64,000 bases of DNA, taken from Kangsaoukella pontilimi (GTDB taxonomy: Bacteria; Pseudomonadota; Alphaproteobacteria; Rhodobacterales; Rhodobacteraceae). The number at the start of each line of letters is the position of its first letter. Position 1 is the first letter of the stretch. The position numbers and the translations under genes were made by a program. Below the pieces are notes generated by a model. It saw nothing but the letters and a program-made list of their open reading frames with translations. It made no database searches and was not told the origin of the DNA. This document shows, one piece after another, positions 62,166 through 64,000 of the stretch. The stretch is taken from positions 620,001 through 684,000 of the forward strand of contig NZ_WUPT01000002.1 of assembly GCF_009830125.1 (NCBI RefSeq), read 5' to 3'.

Positions 62166-63005
62166 CTAGTTCGTGCAGGGAATTTCGATCTGCACCGTCT
62201 CGGTGCCCCGGCGGTGCCGGATGTAGCACTTCTCTTCCTGCGGTGCGACGACGACCTGCTTCTCTTCGATGTCGAGAAGCTGGTTCTGGTCGACCTCGAC
62301 GAATTCCGAAACGGTGCCGTCATCGACACCGACCAGCGACAGCGACAGGCGTCCGCTGGATTGGGCTTGCGCCAGCGCCGCCACCTGGCGGGGCGTGATC
62401 TCAACGGTCACCGTGCGTGCGACAACCGGGCTGGAGCGGTCTTCGTCGGCGGATTGGTTGATGCCGATGATCTGCATATTGGCGTCGATCAGGCGGGTGA
62501 CCCGCGGTCCGCCGGGGAGTGTGCCGGTCCAGTAGACGTCGACGCGGTCACCGGGGCGCAGAAAGCCCGACACCCCCGATGTCACGTCGGTCTGGATCGT
62601 GAAGGCGCGCATTCCCGGCGACAGGCGCGACGCGACGCCGGCATTCTCGCCGGGCTCAGTCACCTTGGCCGACAGGATCGCCTCGTCCTTTTCGATCACG
62701 CGCAGAACTTCGCGAGGACGGCTTTCACCCTCGGGGAACAGCTGTTCCATGCTGACGAATGCGCCTTCGGGGATCGCTGCATTCGGCCAGCGTACTGCCC
62801 TGACGTCCGCAGGCGTCAGCTTCTGACCGTAGTTGAGCCGCTTCTTCACGACGAAAACCTCGGAAGTGGGTACGATCGCTTTCTTGGCCTGTTCGGCCGC
62901 GGCGAGCTGTGCCTGCTGCTGTCCGATATAGCCTTTGGCCATGTAGACGGCGCCACCGGCCAGCGCGATACCGACAAGAAGCACAAGTCCGAACACCAAA
63001 CGCAT
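62166..63005 (-). CDS. cpaB: Flp pilus assembly protein CpaB/RcpC
   Basis: The 279-residue protein has an N-terminal signal or anchor (LVFGLVLLVGIALAGGAVYM), then the SAF/CpaB domain (EVFVVKKRLNYGQKLTPADV and GFLRPGDRVDVYWTG) and a long C-terminal part ending in two cysteines (CYIRHRRGTETV...CTN). It sits in the periplasm next to the secretin and pilus. Start ATG 63005 follows a plausible AGAGAGG. Confidence 0.93.
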   Translation of the reverse strand: MRLVFGLVLLVGIALAGGAVYMAKGYIGQQQAQLAAAEQAKKAIVPTSEVFVVKKRLNYGQKLTPADVRAVRWPNAAIPEGAFVSMEQLFPEGESRPREVLRVIEKDEAILSAKVTEPGENAGVASRLSPGMRAFTIQTDVTSGVSGFLRPGDRVDVYWTGTLPGGPRVTRLIDANMQIIGINQSADEDRSSPVVARTVTVEITPRQVAALAQAQSSGRLSLSLVGVDDGTVSEFVEVDQNQLLDIEEKQVVVAPQEEKCYIRHRRGTETVQIEIPCTN

Positions 63006-63159
63006 GACAAATCCTCTCTCTTCAGCGGGTCTGGCGCGTCAAATGGCCGTGCCCCCAAGTCATTCTGTTCCCGGAGTGACCCAGGATTGTGGCGAAAGCG
63101 TGGATAGACCGTGAAGATCTCGTGCAGTGTTGCCGGACCCGGCCTGCATCGCTTCCGCC

Positions 63160-63351
63160 TTAGTAAGTTGTTGTGACCTTGCCGTCGTTCAGGTGCCCGC
63201 CGACGCCGGTCGCCATGTCGGATGCTCCGCTCGCGACTGACAGGATAACGGCCAGCCCGAGGCCGACGATTGCGGCTGTCAGAACAACCCAGTCCACCGT
63301 GACGGCGCCGTCCTCGCTTCGAGCGAAGGTGCGGATCAGTTTCTCCATCAC
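63160..63351 (-). CDS. Flp-type pilin, divergent copy
   Basis: The 63-residue prepilin has a basic leader, a glycine at the processing site (SEDG, then AVTVDW), a hydrophobic helix VVLTAAIVGLGLAVILSVAS and a short C-terminal tail ending VTTTY. It matches the two identical-looking pilins nearby in the core and in the last four residues, but the leader and the middle differ. GGAG lies 8 nt before the start (two ATGs in tandem at 63351). It has its own AT-rich promoter region to 63465, so it may be expressed apart from the pair. Confidence 0.88.
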   Translation of the reverse strand: MMEKLIRTFARSEDGAVTVDWVVLTAAIVGLGLAVILSVASGASDMATGVGGHLNDGKVTTTY

Positions 63352-63472
63352 TCAATCTCCAATCTTAATGGACCGCGTGCGGTCCTAACCATCTCGTTCT
63401 TTCATTCGATTGTGGCCTGAATTTGGCGATTACTTGTAAATATCTTATGTAACCATCTGATAAAAAAGGAAA

Positions 63473-63494
63473 AGGCCGCGCCTGCGCGCGGCCT
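63473..63494 (-). terminator. Terminator after the tandem pilin genes
   Basis: AGGCCGCGC (63473-63481) pairs perfectly with GCGCGGCCT (63486-63494) around a 4-nt loop, 26 nt past the pilin stop. On the minus strand it ends in a T-rich stretch (TTTTCCTTTTTTA), so it should terminate transcription of the pilin pair. Confidence 0.85.
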
Positions 63495-63520
63495 AAGCCA
63501 AAGCGTAGTGACCGACCTGA

Positions 63521-63706
63521 TTAGTAGGTGGTGGTGACGCTGCGCTTCGCCAGGTGCGAAGAGATCTTGTCGGCATAGGCCGTGGTGCCGGCACCAACCG
63601 AGCTCATGACGGCGATGCCCAGGCCAACGATGGCGGCGGTGAGCACAACCCAGTCAACCGTGACGGCGCCGGATTCATCATTCAGGAAAGCGTTGAAGAG
63701 TTTCAT
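63521..63706 (-). CDS. Flp-type pilin, tandem copy 2
   Basis: The 61-residue prepilin (MKLFNAFLNDESGAVTVDWV start) has the leader-glycine site followed by AVTVDW, a helix with VLTAAIVGLGIAVMSSVGAG and a basic-polar tail ending RSVTTTY. It differs from the copy at 63729-63914 only at residue 9 (Asn here, Lys there). The Asp-Trp at positions +5/+6 after cleavage replaces the usual Glu-Tyr of Flp pilins. CpaA in this window would process it. It lies 22 nt downstream of its twin, followed by a terminator. Confidence 0.9.
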   Translation of the reverse strand: MKLFNAFLNDESGAVTVDWVVLTAAIVGLGIAVMSSVGAGTTAYADKISSHLAKRSVTTTY

Positions 63707-63728
63707 ATTTCAGTCTCCGATGTCGAAC

Positions 63729-63914
63729 TTAGTAGGTCGTGGTGACGCTGCGCTTCGCGAGGTGCGAAGAGATCTTGTCAGCGTAGGCAGTGGTACCGGC
63801 GCCTACCGAGCTCATGACGGCGATGCCGAGACCAACGATAGCAGCGGTGAGAACAACCCAGTCCACCGTGACGGCGCCGGATTCGTCTTTAAGAAAAGCG
63901 TTGAACAGTTTCAT
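63729..63914 (-). CDS. Flp-type pilin, tandem copy 1
   Basis: This 61-residue prepilin is identical to the next gene except Lys9 for Asn9, although synonymous bases differ at several positions, so the pair is conserved by selection or conversion rather than being a fresh duplicate. The start is ATG 63914; an ATG at 63926 adds four residues without support. It is the first pilus gene in the transcription direction, so the promoter of the locus should lie in 63927-64000 or beyond. Confidence 0.9.
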   Translation of the reverse strand: MKLFNAFLKDESGAVTVDWVVLTAAIVGLGIAVMSSVGAGTTAYADKISSHLAKRSVTTTY

Positions 63915-64000
63915 GTGTCCCTCCATTCAAGTACGCTCAGTTTCAGAACACCTTGACGACTGAAGGGACCGACCTCTCAACAACGATCCATTGCCGCCTT

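Noticed and set aside
1-64000. CRISPR arrays, tRNA or rRNA genes, insertion sequences
   Set aside because: No regularly spaced repeats, no tRNA-like acceptor/T-loop words in the gaps, and no transposase frames were seen on reading both strands.

Overview
The window reads as a GC-rich chromosomal segment from an alphaproteobacterium, most likely a Rhodobacteraceae (Roseobacter-group) member. The evidence is gene content and layout: a DUF484-xerC pair, a ybgC-tolQRAB-pal-cpoB-tilS-ftsH run, a phosphatidylcholine synthase of the Pcs type, two DUF1127 proteins, an fhs-folD pair, a cpa/tad pilus locus with an OmpA-like gene, and short GC-hairpin intergenic repeats. I see no tRNA, rRNA, CRISPR array, transposase or phage module. 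This is mostly core chromosome, with one AT-rich gene (3552-4784) that looks foreign.

Layout. 1-1488 (minus): a GtrA-like flippase, cut by the window edge, and its GtrB-like glycosyltransferase. 1631-3430: lepA. 3552-4784: an AT-rich gene for an unknown coiled-coil membrane protein. 5102-6921: small lipoproteins or secreted peptides around a ~970 bp stretch without credible genes. 7109-11858: an alpha/beta hydrolase, glyA, nadK, a DUF484 protein and xerC. 11855-20570: a GNAT-nitrilase fusion, pcs, an M48 protease, a DUF1127 protein, a SARP/TolB/TPR regulator, ppk2, a GNAT acetyltransferase and a Do-type protease. 20934-27777: priA, a YceI-cytochrome b561 pair, an MFS transporter, msrA, prmA and an unknown membrane protein. 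27869-41077: a second DUF1127 gene, ruvCAB, then the cell-envelope run ybgC-tolQRAB-pal-cpoB-tilS-ftsH and a MOSC protein. 41200-48994: fhs-folD (one-carbon metabolism, linked functionally to glyA), an ArsR/SRPBCC regulatory pair, pdeM with an Lhr-like helicase (the ligase-associated repair set, without its ligase here), and a YeeE/YedE transporter.

49108-63914 is largely a minus-strand Flp/Tad pilus locus. Reading along its transcription it holds two near-identical pilins, a third divergent pilin, cpaB, cpaC (secretin), an OmpA-like lipoprotein, cpaE, cpaF (ATPase), tadB, tadC, two TPR lipoproteins and the prepilin peptidase cpaA. Terminator-like hairpins split it into about four transcription units. 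It is followed by a plus-strand polytopic protein resembling GT-C enzymes, and by an AAA+ ATPase of a kind found near such loci. TadE/F/G-type minor pilins are not in the window.

The points most worth a second look are the AT-rich 3552-4784 gene; the reading frame behind the AAA+ stop codon, which continues as a membrane protein without a canonical start; the Asp-Trp variant of the Flp pilin motif in three tandem genes; a hairpin-plus-24-nt repeat found twice; and competing hairpins between the Do-protease gene and priA. Start sites were chosen by ribosome-binding sites and family length. All functional calls come from reading motifs, with no database search.
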